A program made the position numbers and the translations under genes. The notes below the pieces were generated by a model. It saw nothing but the letters and a program-made list of their open reading frames with translations. It searched no databases and was not told the DNA's origin. From Bacteroidota bacterium (GTDB lineage: Bacteria; Bacteroidota; Bacteroidia; Bacteroidales; JAAUTT01), in assembly GCA_021779665.1 (NCBI GenBank), contig JAJYAG010000025.1, positions 1 through 52,885 on the forward strand: a DNA stretch of 52,885 nucleotides. Direction: 5' to 3'. Every line of letters starts with the position of its first letter. Within the stretch, counting starts at the first letter, position 1. Of the stretch, positions 8,182 through 17,056 are shown one piece after another.

Positions 8182-9459
8182 ATGAAAATTTTACAAAATT
8201 TACTGTTGTTTTATTTTATTATACTTTTTGGATGCAATTCGAAAAGTAAACAAGTTAATCATTTTACTTCTTTGAATGATACAATAATTCTTGTTACTGA
8301 TAAAATCAAGGGCAATGGTATTTTTCAGGGAGAAGCCTGTGAAATGATTTTTAAGGATACTACAGAACGATATCTGTATCCTGTTCTATTTCCAAAAAAT
8401 ATTAAAGATATTAAACTTGCATATCAACATATAGATTTCAAGCCTTTTAAATATAAGTTTTTAAAAAATGACACTTCTGATAATTTAGCAAACTTCTTAA
8501 AGGAGAATTATCCACCCAAAATTGATACTTTAAACTTACCAACCTTAAAAGAAAATTATATCTGCATAATGTCCGGAAGAATTGGGCAGGATACTATTTT
8601 CATAGTTGATGAAAATGGCAATCAAGATTTTAGGGATGACTCGGTAAGGCATTATAAAAAAATAGATTGGGAGTCAACATCTGGTTTAATTAAGTGTAAG
8701 CACATAATCTATAATGGAAAAGGACGCGTTAAAGATTCAAGTTGGGTTGATATTGGTTTTGTAATGAATGGAGAATGGTTCTATTCGGTACCACAACATT
8801 TGGTATCTAATTTCTCAATAGATAGTCAGGATTATCAAGTCGGAATAAAGGATAGTCAAATGGATTTCTGCTTTGACAGCCCCATCATGGCATTGTTAGC
8901 TGAGAATGGAATTAAAAAAGATACTTTGTTGGTATCGGATCTATTAAGCAAGGGAGAGTATTTGAAGTTAAAGAATTCTTATTACCGATTTGAAAACGTA
9001 TCTAACGATGGTAAGTATATTACTTTAATAAGAGAAAAAGATTTTGACAGTAAAATTGGCGTGCAGGTGGGAATGAAAGCTCCTGATTTCAATTGTCCGT
9101 CAATTGATGGCAATTCTGCCAGCTTAAGCGAATATAAAGGGAAATATTTGTTGCTTATCAATGTTACAGGGTGCTGGTCTAAGGTTAGCAGTTATGAGTG
9201 CTATAAGAACATTACTGAGACCTATAAAGGTAAAATCGAATTTCTTGGAATAGATAATTCTCTTGAAATTCTTCGCCAGAACATTAAGAACTTAAAACTA
9301 ACCGGGAGATTTATAATCGCAGATAATAACCAAATTATACAAAAAGCCTTTAGACCTTCATATTGCTCGAGAACCTGTTTTTTGATTAATCCGGAAGGAC
9401 GAATCATTGATAAGTTTGAGATATTTGATTGGAAATCAAATCTGGGAAAAATATTTTGA
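8182..9459 (+). CDS. Lipoprotein with degenerate thioredoxin/TlpA-like domain
   Basis: 425 residues. MKILQNLLLFYFIILFGC then NSKSKQ is a lipoprotein signal (lipobox FGC). Residues about 40-280 are unrecognised. From about residue 293 the chain has the redoxin pattern GVQVGMKAPDFNCPSIDGNSASLSEYKGKYLLLINVTG, then a late segment FLINPEGRIIDKFEIFDW. In place of the usual WCxxC it reads TGCWSKVSSYEC, and the cis-proline region is replaced by PSYCSRTCFLI. Cysteines are present but the CxxC dithiol is not, so the domain may be redox-inactive, bind a metal, or use an unusual disulphide. The gene is AT-rich, stands alone, and follows a dispersed repeat copy. Confidence 0.75.
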   Translation: MKILQNLLLFYFIILFGCNSKSKQVNHFTSLNDTIILVTDKIKGNGIFQGEACEMIFKDTTERYLYPVLFPKNIKDIKLAYQHIDFKPFKYKFLKNDTSDNLANFLKENYPPKIDTLNLPTLKENYICIMSGRIGQDTIFIVDENGNQDFRDDSVRHYKKIDWESTSGLIKCKHIIYNGKGRVKDSSWVDIGFVMNGEWFYSVPQHLVSNFSIDSQDYQVGIKDSQMDFCFDSPIMALLAENGIKKDTLLVSDLLSKGEYLKLKNSYYRFENVSNDGKYITLIREKDFDSKIGVQVGMKAPDFNCPSIDGNSASLSEYKGKYLLLINVTGCWSKVSSYECYKNITETYKGKIEFLGIDNSLEILRQNIKNLKLTGRFIIADNNQIIQKAFRPSYCSRTCFLINPEGRIIDKFEIFDWKSNLGKIF

Positions 9460-9723
9460 AATAGTCTTTAATAAGTCCTTCCAAACGGTGGTTTAATAAA
9501 ACTCTTTTCATAATATCAACAGGCACTTCTGAAAAAATCAGTGGCTTTATAAAATTTTATACATTAAGGCTCACAACTTAAACAAAAATTTATATCTTAG
9601 CAATACCAATAAGTACTTGACTTAGTGAAAACGACAATTGAATTTAGGGCTTGAAGCGAGAATGAGATAATAAAGTTATTGGTAACAGAAATAGTTTTAT
9701 TATTCACCTTAAATACTGCAATT

Positions 9724-10410
9724 ATGAACAAAAGAGAAACCAACAAGATGAACTCCTTTGGTATATCCGAAGAAGTATTGTTACGTAACAAACCTATCTG
9801 GGAAACAGACGAAGTAATCAAAAACCTTTTTGGTGAAATTCAGCTCAAATTACCGCTTGTACTTGAATACGGTGTCAAGCAGAAGAAAAACGGAACAGTC
9901 GCCACCGTAGTTAAACAAACCGGCAAAACCAGCCTGATTGCCCACGCCCTTAAAATTTCCGTTTCGGCAGTTTCGTTTTCCGCCTCACAAAAGGACCTGG
10001 TGCTGGAAAAAGAAGTGAAACTTATTAAATCGGACCTTGAACGTCTTACGCAAATAGGGTTGTATAATACGTTATCCCTGTTTTATAAAAAAGTGTTACC
10101 CCTGAAAAATTCGTTGAAACACCTCGAAGCCAACGACATTGATAAGCTAAAAAAACTGCTGGATGATTTCAAAACATCAATCCCGCAAACAGGAGCCGAC
10201 AAAGACCAAAGTCAAACAGCCACTTATAACATCGGCGACCTTATCTACGAAATTAACAATATGTTTATTGAGCTCGACAAGCATATTGCTCCATACCAAT
10301 ACTCGCAGCCCGATTTCTTCAGAGATTATCAGAACTCCCGGAAAGTTATCGACCTCAAAGGCAAATCGACTGCAAAATCTAAAGCCAAAGTAAAAAGCGA
10401 AGCAGCTTAG
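9724..10410 (+). CDS. Unknown soluble protein, Lys-rich tail
   Basis: 228 residues from ATG 9724; an in-frame TTG at 9679 would add a hydrophobic, unlikely leader. No signal peptide or membrane segment. The middle (about 75-150) is helical and charged with heptad-like leucines (LVLEKEVKLIKSDLERL, LKKLLDDFKTSI). The last 20 residues are Lys/Ala/Ser-rich (KGKSTAKSKAKVKSEAA), resembling nucleic-acid-binding tails. I do not recognise the family. It is a single-gene unit with composition like the core genome, ended by a very strong hairpin at 10452-10495. Function cannot be assigned. Confidence 0.7.
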   Translation: MNKRETNKMNSFGISEEVLLRNKPIWETDEVIKNLFGEIQLKLPLVLEYGVKQKKNGTVATVVKQTGKTSLIAHALKISVSAVSFSASQKDLVLEKEVKLIKSDLERLTQIGLYNTLSLFYKKVLPLKNSLKHLEANDIDKLKKLLDDFKTSIPQTGADKDQSQTATYNIGDLIYEINNMFIELDKHIAPYQYSQPDFFRDYQNSRKVIDLKGKSTAKSKAKVKSEAA

Positions 10411-10451
10411 TTAGCAGAAAAGTGCCTTTGGAAACAATTGCATAGAACTTA

Positions 10452-10495
10452 AAAGGAGGCCTCCATATAAATTAGGGAGGCCTCCTTTATTTATA
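10452..10495 (+). terminator. Strong rho-independent terminator
   Basis: A perfect 13-bp stem AAAGGAGGCCTCC (10452-10464) / GGAGGCCTCCTTT (10476-10488) with an 11-base loop and a T/A-rich tail, 41 bp after the stop of the unknown protein gene. Each arm itself contains the palindrome GGAGGCCTCC. It probably terminates on both strands. Confidence 0.85.
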
Positions 10496-10605
10496 TGGCT
10501 TTGCAACAAAATATAATGCCCGTTAAAATTAGAATAAATTAAATAAACTTCTTCACCAACTGGTTGTTATAGAGACATCTTCTTTTATAAATAAAACCTT
10601 CAGCC

Positions 10606-11145
10606 ATGAAAATCTTTAAGAAAATTGTAATTGTGCTCGCCATCATTATCGCGATCCCTTTGCTTGTGGCTCTTTTTGTAAAAAAAGATTATGCGGTGGA
10701 ACGCGAAATTGTTATTAACCAACCCAAAGAGGTGGTTTTTGGTTATATAAAATTTCTGAAAAACCAGGATAATTTCAGCAAATGGGCCACCATGGATTCC
10801 GGCATGAAGAAGACCTACCGGGGCACTGATGGCATGGTTGGGTTTGTCTCGGCATGGGAGAGCCAGAAAGACGATGTGGGCACCGGCGAACAGGAAATCA
10901 AAAAGATTACCGAAGGCGAACGCATCGATTATGAACTCCGTTTTATCAAGCCTTTTGAGTCGACCGAAAAAGCTTATATGATCACCGAAGCTACGGGAGA
11001 TAAACAAACCAAGGTGAAATGGGGATTTAGCGGACGTATGAATTACCCTGTGAACCTGATGCTTCTCTTTATGAATTTCGAGAAAATGATTGGCAACGAC
11101 TTCGAAACCGGACTTAACAGATTAAAAGGAGAACTGGAAAAATAA
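10606..11145 (+). CDS. SRPBCC (START-like) family protein, membrane-anchored
   Basis: 179 residues. One N-terminal hydrophobic helix (about 5-25, IVIVLAIIIAIPLLVALFV) anchors the protein in the inner membrane. The remainder has the SRPBCC/polyketide-cyclase pattern YAVEREIVINQPKEVVFGYI (about 30-50), NFSKWATMDSGM, and the late GRMNYPVNLMLLFMNFEKMIGNDFETGLNRLK helix. Such domains bind hydrophobic ligands in a helix-grip cavity; the ligand is unknown. The next gene starts 27 bp downstream on the same strand, so the two may be co-transcribed. Confidence 0.85.
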   Translation: MKIFKKIVIVLAIIIAIPLLVALFVKKDYAVEREIVINQPKEVVFGYIKFLKNQDNFSKWATMDSGMKKTYRGTDGMVGFVSAWESQKDDVGTGEQEIKKITEGERIDYELRFIKPFESTEKAYMITEATGDKQTKVKWGFSGRMNYPVNLMLLFMNFEKMIGNDFETGLNRLKGELEK

Positions 11146-11171
11146 ATATTTTTAGCTTAATTCACCTATCT

Positions 11172-11699
11172 ATGAAAAAATTACTGTTTCTTATAATTGC
11201 CATTGCTCTGGCTGCAACTTCTCCCAGGCTTGCGGCACAGAATCCGGCTGATTTTACACTGGTATCGGCTACCGATGGATCAAAGTTCAGGCTTTCCGAA
11301 AACAAGGGCAAGTTAGTCGTATTGCATTTTCTTTTGAAAACAGAATGTCCCTTTTGCTTAAAACATACCCGTTCCTATGCTGCTTTGTCGGATAGTTTTC
11401 CGGATATCGTACAGCTTTTTATCAAGCCTGATAACCGGGAAGAAATACTTGAATGGGCTAAAAAACTTGAAAAAGACGACTTTAAAGCTCTTCCGGGAAT
11501 CTATATTGACCCCAATGCCCGCCTTGCCGCGGAATATAAAATCCCTGACGGGTACCAGTTCCATGGGCAGGTGGTCCATTATCCTGCCATGATTGTGCTG
11601 GATGGCAGTGGCAAAGAAATATTCCGGTATGTAGGAAAGAACAACAGCGACCGTTTCCCGGCCGACAAGTTTTTAACAAAGGTAAATGAGTGGAAATAG
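11172..11699 (+). CDS. Exported thioredoxin/peroxiredoxin-like protein
   Basis: 175 residues. MKKLLFLIIAIALAATSPRLAAQ is a cleavable signal peptide. The mature domain follows the AhpC-TSA/redoxin order: NPADFTLVSATDGSKFRLSENKGKLVVLHFLLKTECPFC, with a C59-P-F-C62 active-site-like dithiol, then LPGIYIDPNARLAAEYKIPDGYQFHGQVVHYPAMIVLDGSGKEIFRYVGK, where the proline before AMIV takes the cis-Pro place. It is therefore probably a periplasmic thiol oxidoreductase. The CPFC motif differs from the WCGPC of TlpA/ResA. It may share a transcript with the upstream SRPBCC gene. Confidence 0.82.
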   Translation: MKKLLFLIIAIALAATSPRLAAQNPADFTLVSATDGSKFRLSENKGKLVVLHFLLKTECPFCLKHTRSYAALSDSFPDIVQLFIKPDNREEILEWAKKLEKDDFKALPGIYIDPNARLAAEYKIPDGYQFHGQVVHYPAMIVLDGSGKEIFRYVGKNNSDRFPADKFLTKVNEWK

Positions 11700-12148
11700 G
11701 TTTCCCTGAAGGCGAAGAGAAAAACATCTCCAAACGAGAACTCACATTGCCCAAATAACACTGACAAGACCAAATGACAGTTGACACAATAAATTAGCCA
11801 GACTTGTAAAGACTACTGAAAATTACCCATTTGAATCAAAAGAGTTGACAGGATAAAATTTACACTTACTGAATTCAAAAACCAGACAAGTTGAAGCTCC
11901 ATTTTTAACTGTCGCTTGTTTTATTAACATATCAAAGCTTCAGAAAATGGAATCCCTGACTTTAAGATTTGTGGTGAAAAGAAAGACATTCCTGAAACAG
12001 GAAAAATGAGGATATTCCCTGCCAAATCGATCAGAGAGGATACTGTCCGGAATAAAATGAGCTGAGTTAAATCTTCTATCTCTCCATTGTAAAAGATTGA
12101 CCTGCACAAGGCCTTAGAGTATTATTTTATTTACCGAAAATTTACAAA
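11700..12148. other. Gene-free interval, nothing recognised
   Basis: 449 bp between the redoxin and the SpoIIAA-like gene. Short open frames here have no credible start context or composition. No clear terminator, repeat or RNA structure was recognised. Confidence 0.45.
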
Positions 12149-12589
12149 ATGTATAGCATAGATTATTCAAGTGATGACAAGGTGGTAAGAGTAAATTTCC
12201 AGGGATTAATTTCGCTAAAGCAAATTTTAGGCGTGAGCAATGAGGTTATTAAAAATTCTCAACTTTCAGTTATTAAGATCCTGTCCGATATCCGTCAGGC
12301 AAGTTTTGATTTCAAGGTCCGCGAGCTGGACAATGTGATTTCCTCCACAAAACCTATATGGAGGCCTCAAAGTAAAATTTTTGAAGCAATACTGATTAAC
12401 AGCCCTAAGGATACAGCCCTCATTATTTTATTAGAATTGAGACGCAGGAGAGAATCGCATATATCAAAGATTTTTTGTACAGAAGAATCGGCTCTTGATT
12501 GGTTAAATAGCCCCTTTATAAGTACGTTCAGGTCCAATACGTATAAAGCTGCAGAAAACCTGCCAGCTGAACGGATTGATAGAATTTAA
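12149..12589 (+). CDS. SpoIIAA/STAS-like protein
   Basis: 146 residues, no signal peptide. The pattern MYSIDYSSDDKVVRVNFQGLISLKQILGVSNEVIKN, then KILSDIRQASFDFKVREL and a late FCTEESALDWL, matches small SpoIIAA-like (STAS-fold) proteins: alternating beta/alpha, an internal Asp after a hydrophobic strand, and a final AxxWL helix. The protein at 19299-19664 has the same plan. In Bacteroidota these are mostly uncharacterised. It converges with the chemoreceptor gene at 12676-14571, so a shared role cannot be inferred from the operon. Confidence 0.65.
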   Translation: MYSIDYSSDDKVVRVNFQGLISLKQILGVSNEVIKNSQLSVIKILSDIRQASFDFKVRELDNVISSTKPIWRPQSKIFEAILINSPKDTALIILLELRRRRESHISKIFCTEESALDWLNSPFISTFRSNTYKAAENLPAERIDRI

Positions 12590-12675
12590 GTTCATTTTTC
12601 ACATTCCAGGTGTTTTCGAACTGTATTTCCAGGGTTTTTCCCTGAGAATGCAACCCAGTTCAGCGCTCCTGGCGT

Positions 12676-14571
12676 TTACACCTTCAAAAAGCTGATCATT
12701 GCTTTTAGCTGTTCGGCCTGACTTGCAAGTTCTTCGGCACTTGTAGCCAGCTCTTCCGACGAGGCAGCATTTTGCTGAATGATCTGGTTTAAATTATTGA
12801 GAGCGCTGTTAACCTGGTCTATTCCCGAAGACTGTTCGCTACTGGCTGCGGCAATTTCCTGAACCAGTTTGGCAGTCCTTCCAATCTCCGGTGTAAGGCT
12901 GTTGATTAATTTGTCCGATTCTTCGGTCACTTCCATGCTATTCCTGGAAATGGATGCAATTTCGTCGGCTGCAATTTTACTTCGTTCAGCAAGCTTGCGG
13001 ACCTCGGATGCCACCACTGCAAAACCTTTACCGTGCTCCCCGGCACGGGCAGCTTCTATGGCAGCATTCAGCGCCAGAATGTTAGTTTGAAAAGCAATAT
13101 CGTTAATTATTGTAATCTTATTGGAAATATCCATTATTGAGGTTATGCTCTTTTTCCCCGACACTTCCATCAACTTCATGCTGTGTGTGGCCTGTAAAGA
13201 AATTTTTTCTGTCTGCACGGCATTATCAGTGTTATGCTGCACATTTGCTGCCATTTGCTCCATGGATGATGCTACTTCCTCGGCAGCAGCAGCCTGTGTA
13301 CTTGCCCCACGCGACAAATCCATTGAGCCTAAGCTTATCTGTTGACTTACCGATGCTATCTCTTTTGCGCCGTGGCTTATTCCTGCTACAATTTCACGGA
13401 GTTTTTTTACCATTTGAGAGAGTGATTTTGCTAAAATGCCAATTTCGTCTTCCTGGTTTATATCTAATTCGGCCGACAAATCGCCTTCCGAGATTTTCTT
13501 TGCAAACTCAACTCCCTTTTGAATTGATTTCGATATGGACCTGCCAATTATGCTGTTGATCAGAATTATTATAAAAGTACTTACCAAAATTGCCCCAATC
13601 AACACCCATCTCAAGTGATTAAGAACTTGCACCATCTCTTTTTCATAAAGAGTTGTCACAATATAGGACTCGATTTCACCGACATATTTTGAATATTGTA
13701 TCTTCTTTTCGCCTTCCCATAAATAAGTGGTTTTACCGCCCCCGTCTTTTAATTCAGTTAATCTTTTGAAGAATTCTTCGTTCTTAAAAGAAGCCCCTTC
13801 TTTAGACGGATGAACAATGAACTTCCCATCCTTATCAACTATATAAGGGTATCCTGTTTCTAAGTATTTTTTTTGATTAAAAATATCTTTGATATTCTTC
13901 AGATCCTTTTCGGGCATCCCAACAAATAACATCCCAACAATATTATTGTCAATCTTTATGGGTTTATACGACGTTAAGTACCAATTCCCCACAACAATGG
14001 CTCTTCCATAAAAGGTTTCGCCTTTCTCAACGGCCTGTATAACAGGAGAGTTGTCGGGAATAAATGTATTTACCACTCTGCTGCCGTCGGATTTCACAAC
14101 TGAGGTTGAAATCCGTAAATACCCGCCCTCTATCTTTTGAAATATGGTAGCTTTGGCGCGGGTTAGCTCCGTTATCTTATCCACCAGGGTTGTGGAATTG
14201 TACAGCACCTCCATATCAAGGCAAAGTGGGTGTATTTCAATTTGTTTAGTTTCCTGCGACAATTGATTTACAGCTTCAATTTTCACAGGTTCGCCACCGT
14301 CAAACCTAAGTTTACCAGCTGTTTCAAAAATTTCTGTAGCTACGTTTATTGCAGAATTCACCTGCTCCTGTCTTTCTTTTATTTGCAACTGAACCAGGCT
14401 GGATAAGTTATGAACCTCTTCTTTCATAAACACATCAGTATCCGAAATAATCTTTTCCTTCTGGATACTGTAAACATAAAAACCAAGGAAGGTTAGAATC
14501 AAAATAACCGCTGAACTAATGAACACACTAATGCGTATTCCAATCTTCAAATTGTTTATCCGTCTCATCAC
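12676..14571 (-). CDS. Methyl-accepting chemotaxis protein with Cache sensor
   Basis: 631 residues. Transmembrane helix 1 at about 14-35, then a periplasmic double-Cache-type sensor (about 40-315; [39 protein letters not shown] and [16 protein letters not shown] are typical strands), transmembrane helix 2 at about 321-343, a HAMP linker (about 345-395, [21 protein letters not shown]) and a long MA signalling coiled coil. The tip sequence [20 protein letters not shown] followed by [15 protein letters not shown] is the conserved CheA/CheW-binding hairpin. No C-terminal methyltransferase-docking pentapeptide is present (it ends ISFLKV). No che genes lie nearby. It probably senses small molecules such as carboxylates or amino acids; the ligand is not predictable. 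Confidence 0.95.
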   Translation of the reverse strand: MMRRINNLKIGIRISVFISSAVILILTFLGFYVYSIQKEKIISDTDVFMKEEVHNLSSLVQLQIKERQEQVNSAINVATEIFETAGKLRFDGGEPVKIEAVNQLSQETKQIEIHPLCLDMEVLYNSTTLVDKITELTRAKATIFQKIEGGYLRISTSVVKSDGSRVVNTFIPDNSPVIQAVEKGETFYGRAIVVGNWYLTSYKPIKIDNNIVGMLFVGMPEKDLKNIKDIFNQKKYLETGYPYIVDKDGKFIVHPSKEGASFKNEEFFKRLTELKDGGGKTTYLWEGEKKIQYSKYVGEIESYIVTTLYEKEMVQVLNHLRWVLIGAILVSTFIIILINSIIGRSISKSIQKGVEFAKKISEGDLSAELDINQEDEIGILAKSLSQMVKKLREIVAGISHGAKEIASVSQQISLGSMDLSRGASTQAAAAEEVASSMEQMAANVQHNTDNAVQTEKISLQATHSMKLMEVSGKKSITSIMDISNKITIINDIAFQTNILALNAAIEAARAGEHGKGFAVVASEVRKLAERSKIAADEIASISRNSMEVTEESDKLINSLTPEIGRTAKLVQEIAAASSEQSSGIDQVNSALNNLNQIIQQNAASSEELATSAEELASQAEQLKAMISFLKV

Positions 14572-14810
14572 ATTTCAATTAAGGTTTCAGGCCCCGCATA
14601 ACGGTTAATTCAATTGAAGTATTTACCCAATATCATAAACTCTGGACACTAACTGTCAAAATGGTTTATTGCGTAAATAAATCGTATCCTGAAATTAATA
14701 CTTTTTTTGCAAACTTAAAAACACCGATATATAATCGCGCGCCAAATTCAGGGTTATGTGATTTCCGCCACGATGCGAAGCAAGTACAAAGGGAGTGTGA
14801 GCAGGCAAGC
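14572..14810. other. Interval between chemoreceptor and cassette array
   Basis: About 240 bp without a convincing gene. It holds the chemoreceptor promoter. The word GCATAACGG at 14596-14604 is the exact reverse complement of the right-hand core (CCGTTATGC) of cassette repeat C and may be a boundary relic, though a 9-base match can be chance. Confidence 0.35.
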
Positions 14811-14953
14811 ACAGACCAGGACGCTTCACACATATATTTTATGGGGTTGAATCGCAACTTTCAAAGTAATTACATTAAATTAGCTCCTCAACGTGGGATA
14901 ATGAATTGCCTTAGAAATCCCCTACAAAACATATGCGATACGCTAGTTGTAAC
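14811..14953 (+). repeat. attC-like cassette repeat A
   Basis: An imperfect palindrome with left arm CATATATTTTATGGGG (14831-14846) and right arm CCCCTACAAAACATATG (14919-14935), ending in a GTTGTAAC core. The inner part AACGTGGGATAATGAATTGC (14890-14909) is shared almost base for base with repeat C. It ends 18 bp before the next start codon (14972). Its structure (palindromic arms, asymmetric bulges, GTT-containing right core, position just before a plus-strand gene) resembles integron attC sites. Confidence 0.65.
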
Positions 14954-14971
14954 TTTAAAAATAGCCCCGGT

Positions 14972-15712
14972 ATGACGATTAAATTTACTTTAATATTTTT
15001 TGCAATGGCGATTTTCACACTAGGACTTTACTTTGTTCGAGCGAAAACAAACTCTAACAAATTTTCTACTAAATCTAGTCAACAACCTATAAAATTGAAT
15101 TTGGAAGCTAAACAGATTGTTGATAGTCTTCAGAAACTTGGTTATTTTAAATACACTGAAGCTGACAATATTGACAATCTTAAAAAAGAGATTATCTCTG
15201 GATTGGAAGAGTATTATTATTTATCAACCATATACGAAGATAACAAACCATATAATTCCAAAGATTTCAGACACTATCATCTTGATGGAGAAGACTTATT
15301 TGAACTTGGCGGATTTATTGATGAATTAAAGGAAATGACACTGACCTTTGATAAGATGAATATTAAACTTGTAGTTAATGAAAACCTTGAAGAATGGGAC
15401 GAAAAAAACAATTGGTTAAATCATAGAATTACAATAAATAACAAACAGTATATTGTATTTAGGAATTTTAGAGGATATGGATGGGGTGAAGCAGCTCAAA
15501 GATTCGCGGACATACTGAATGATCAATTTCAAATTCTTGGAACAGATGAAAGGATTTATTTGGCAAATGGCGGAAACGACGGACGAGCAGTTTTTCTTAC
15601 AGAGGATCAATTTAAGTTACTCGATCCCTATTTAAAAAATGATAATGACAGACCTCTTAGAATAGAAGATTGGTGTAAAGTTATGCAAATAGAAAGACAA
15701 AATATAAATTAA
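14972..15712 (+). CDS. Unknown membrane-anchored cassette protein
   Basis: 246 residues from ATG 14972, chosen because MTIKFTLIFFAMAIFTLGLYFV is a clear N-terminal hydrophobic anchor, whereas extending upstream reads through repeat A. The rest (about 35-246) is acidic and soluble, with segments FELGGFIDELKEMTLTFDK, HRITINNKQYIVFRNFRGYGWG and LANGGNDGRAVFLTEDQFKLL. I do not recognise the family. The base composition is AT-rich. It starts 18 bp after repeat A and is followed by repeat B, so it looks like the first complete gene of a cassette array. No function assigned. Confidence 0.7.
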   Translation: MTIKFTLIFFAMAIFTLGLYFVRAKTNSNKFSTKSSQQPIKLNLEAKQIVDSLQKLGYFKYTEADNIDNLKKEIISGLEEYYYLSTIYEDNKPYNSKDFRHYHLDGEDLFELGGFIDELKEMTLTFDKMNIKLVVNENLEEWDEKNNWLNHRITINNKQYIVFRNFRGYGWGEAAQRFADILNDQFQILGTDERIYLANGGNDGRAVFLTEDQFKLLDPYLKNDNDRPLRIEDWCKVMQIERQNIN

Positions 15713-15754
15713 CGATTACCAATAAACAGGAGCTCAAGTGGTCGGTACAATCCA

Positions 15755-15884
15755 GCTTGAACAGTGCTTATATTTCTGGAGGAGTGCTAATTTCGAAGTA
15801 AAACACTAAATTATCTTCTTAACAAGGGATAAAGAACTGCTCCGAAATCCTCAACAAAACATATGCGAAAATTTTATAGCGCTT
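15755..15884 (+). repeat. attC-like cassette repeat B
   Basis: The left arm GCTTATATTTCTGGAGGAGT (15766-15785) pairs imperfectly with the right-arm region TCCGAAATCCTCAACAAAAC (15841-15860) and ATATGC. The inner part AACAAGGGATAAAGAACTGC (15821-15840) aligns with the same segment of repeats A and C. It is more diverged than the others and ends in TATAGCGCTT, 20 bp before the start codon at 15905. Confidence 0.6.
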
Positions 15885-15904
15885 AAAAAGACACCTTACA
15901 TCAT

Positions 15905-16237
15905 ATGACAGACTTTAAATTATGGATGGAATTCGAGGTAGTTGACCCAGATTCATGGGATAAAGAGAATGATTTTGCCAACATTCGTGTTGATTTACCT
16001 GACGGTAGACATTATGGATTAAATATTTGGACTTTTAAATTCTTTGAAACAGCCATTAATGATGATATTAAGAAAAAGAATAGTTTAAATGGTCAATATT
16101 TAATCCCTCCGGATTTATTTGTTAAAGAATTGACAAGAAATTGTATTCAGCAAGCAATTTCAGATTTATTGAAAATGGGCGACTTAGAAAAAGTTTTAAA
16201 CCCCACTGTTTTGAATAAAACCAATGACCTAGATTGA
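15905..16237 (+). CDS. Small acidic cassette protein, unknown
   Basis: 110 residues, cytosolic, acidic. MTDFKLWMEFEVVDPDSWDKENDFANIRVDLPDGRHYGLNIWTFKF is followed by LIPPDLFVKELTRNCIQQAISDLLKMG. I recall similar short proteins in accessory regions of Bacteroidota, where they are often in immunity-protein-like or orphan settings, but no named family is certain. It starts 20 bp after repeat B. Two bases after its stop a decayed gene begins (16240-16467). An anti-toxin or immunity role is only a guess from size, acidity and setting. Confidence 0.65.
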   Translation: MTDFKLWMEFEVVDPDSWDKENDFANIRVDLPDGRHYGLNIWTFKFFETAINDDIKKKNSLNGQYLIPPDLFVKELTRNCIQQAISDLLKMGDLEKVLNPTVLNKTNDLD

Positions 16238-16239
16238 TT

Positions 16240-16467
16240 ATGGAAAATAAGATAAGATATATTGAACTAAAAACTGGATTCTCGAATCGAGGGCCTGCAT
16301 GATAGGAAAAGTTGAATTTTCTAAATCTGGACAGACAATTTATTTTAATGGAAATACCTTACGCTTGTAGACTTTGATATACTTGACCAAACAAATATGA
16401 ACAGGTTAACATTATTGAGACCGACAAGCAGAAATTTAACGAGATTGAGAATAGAGATGTAGAATAA
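16240..16467 (+). pseudogene. Decayed small cassette gene with frameshifts and a deletion
   Basis: ATG 16240 opens MENKIRYIELKTGFSNRGPA, then a stop. Restoring one missing base at about 16302 (TGG read as TG) continues the chain as WIGKVEFSKSGQTIYFNGNTL. This start matches, from memory, a widespread Bacteroidota protein of about 110 residues that is often mis-annotated as 1-deoxyxylulose-5-phosphate synthase. The middle is missing, and another frame near the end reads IIETDKQKFNEIENRDVE followed by TAA at 16465-16467. The pieces are in the correct order, so this is a broken gene rather than random sequence. It lies 2 bp after the preceding gene's stop. Confidence 0.65.
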
Positions 16468-16480
16468 AACGCGCTATGCA
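16468..16480 (+). repeat. Possible collapsed cassette-repeat remnant
   Basis: Directly after the decayed gene the sequence AACGCGCTATGC ends like the right core of repeat C (CCGTTATGC), and a new start codon follows 12 bp later, as in the other cassettes. The palindromic body is absent. It may be a site that lost its interior; the evidence is short. Confidence 0.3.
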
Positions 16481-16492
16481 AAAAAAAACAAC

Positions 16493-17053
16493 ATGAGAAT
16501 TTTTAGACTTGTTTTTGTAGGACTTATTCCCTTGATTCTTTCATTTACGCTGAATTCTGATTTGTCAGAGAAGACTAAATATAAAATGTTTGTTAAAGCG
16601 ATTGATGACAATAGTACTGCTCCATATTATGTTGTGATTAAAGTGAAAGATATGAAAGCTGGAATCGAAAAAGAGATTTGCACTGAAGCACCATTTCTAT
16701 GCGGAGCGATTTATAAAGAATTAAATTGTAATATATTTCAATCTGATAGTATTGCAAAAACTCATAGCGATAGGTATTTCGAGTTTAATAATGATAGCGC
16801 ATTATGGAATATTAGTTTTGATTTATATTCAGCAAAAGATTTGGCCGATTATAAAAGCACGATTAATATGGTTTCTTTGATAAACGATATAAAAAGCGGC
16901 GAGATTAAGGGAAAGACCTTCCTTGATAAAAATAATAGATTAAAAAACCAGAGGATGTTTTCTCATTTATTGATTAATCAGGGAATAATGGTAAGGAGAG
17001 GTTGCATTGCCGGGAACATGATTAGTTTTGAGGAATTTAGAACGACAAAATAA
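16493..17053 (+). CDS. Unknown exported cassette protein
   Basis: 186 residues. MRIFRLVFVGLIPLILSFTLNSD is a signal peptide or short anchor. The mature part contains KMFVKAIDDNSTAPYYVVIKVKDMKAGIEKEICTEAPFLCGAIYKELNC, with three cysteines that could form disulphides, and ends RRGCIAGNMISFEEFRTTK. I do not recognise a family. The gene is AT-rich, carries no obvious Shine-Dalgarno sequence, and is followed 3 bp after its stop by the left end of repeat C. That close placement of repeat after stop codon is typical of integron cassettes. Confidence 0.65.
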   Translation: MRIFRLVFVGLIPLILSFTLNSDLSEKTKYKMFVKAIDDNSTAPYYVVIKVKDMKAGIEKEICTEAPFLCGAIYKELNCNIFQSDSIAKTHSDRYFEFNNDSALWNISFDLYSAKDLADYKSTINMVSLINDIKSGEIKGKTFLDKNNRLKNQRMFSHLLINQGIMVRRGCIAGNMISFEEFRTTK

Positions 17054-17056
17054 AAA

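Noticed and set aside
11924-12109. A 61-residue minus-strand open frame in the gap at 11700-12148
   Set aside because: Weak start context, no recognisable domain and composition like non-coding sequence.
14661-14975. A 104-residue plus-strand open frame across repeat A
   Set aside because: Its second half is a translation of the cassette repeat itself (the conserved AACGTGGGATAATG block), it has no ribosome-site support, and the same repeat blocks are non-coding at the other copies.
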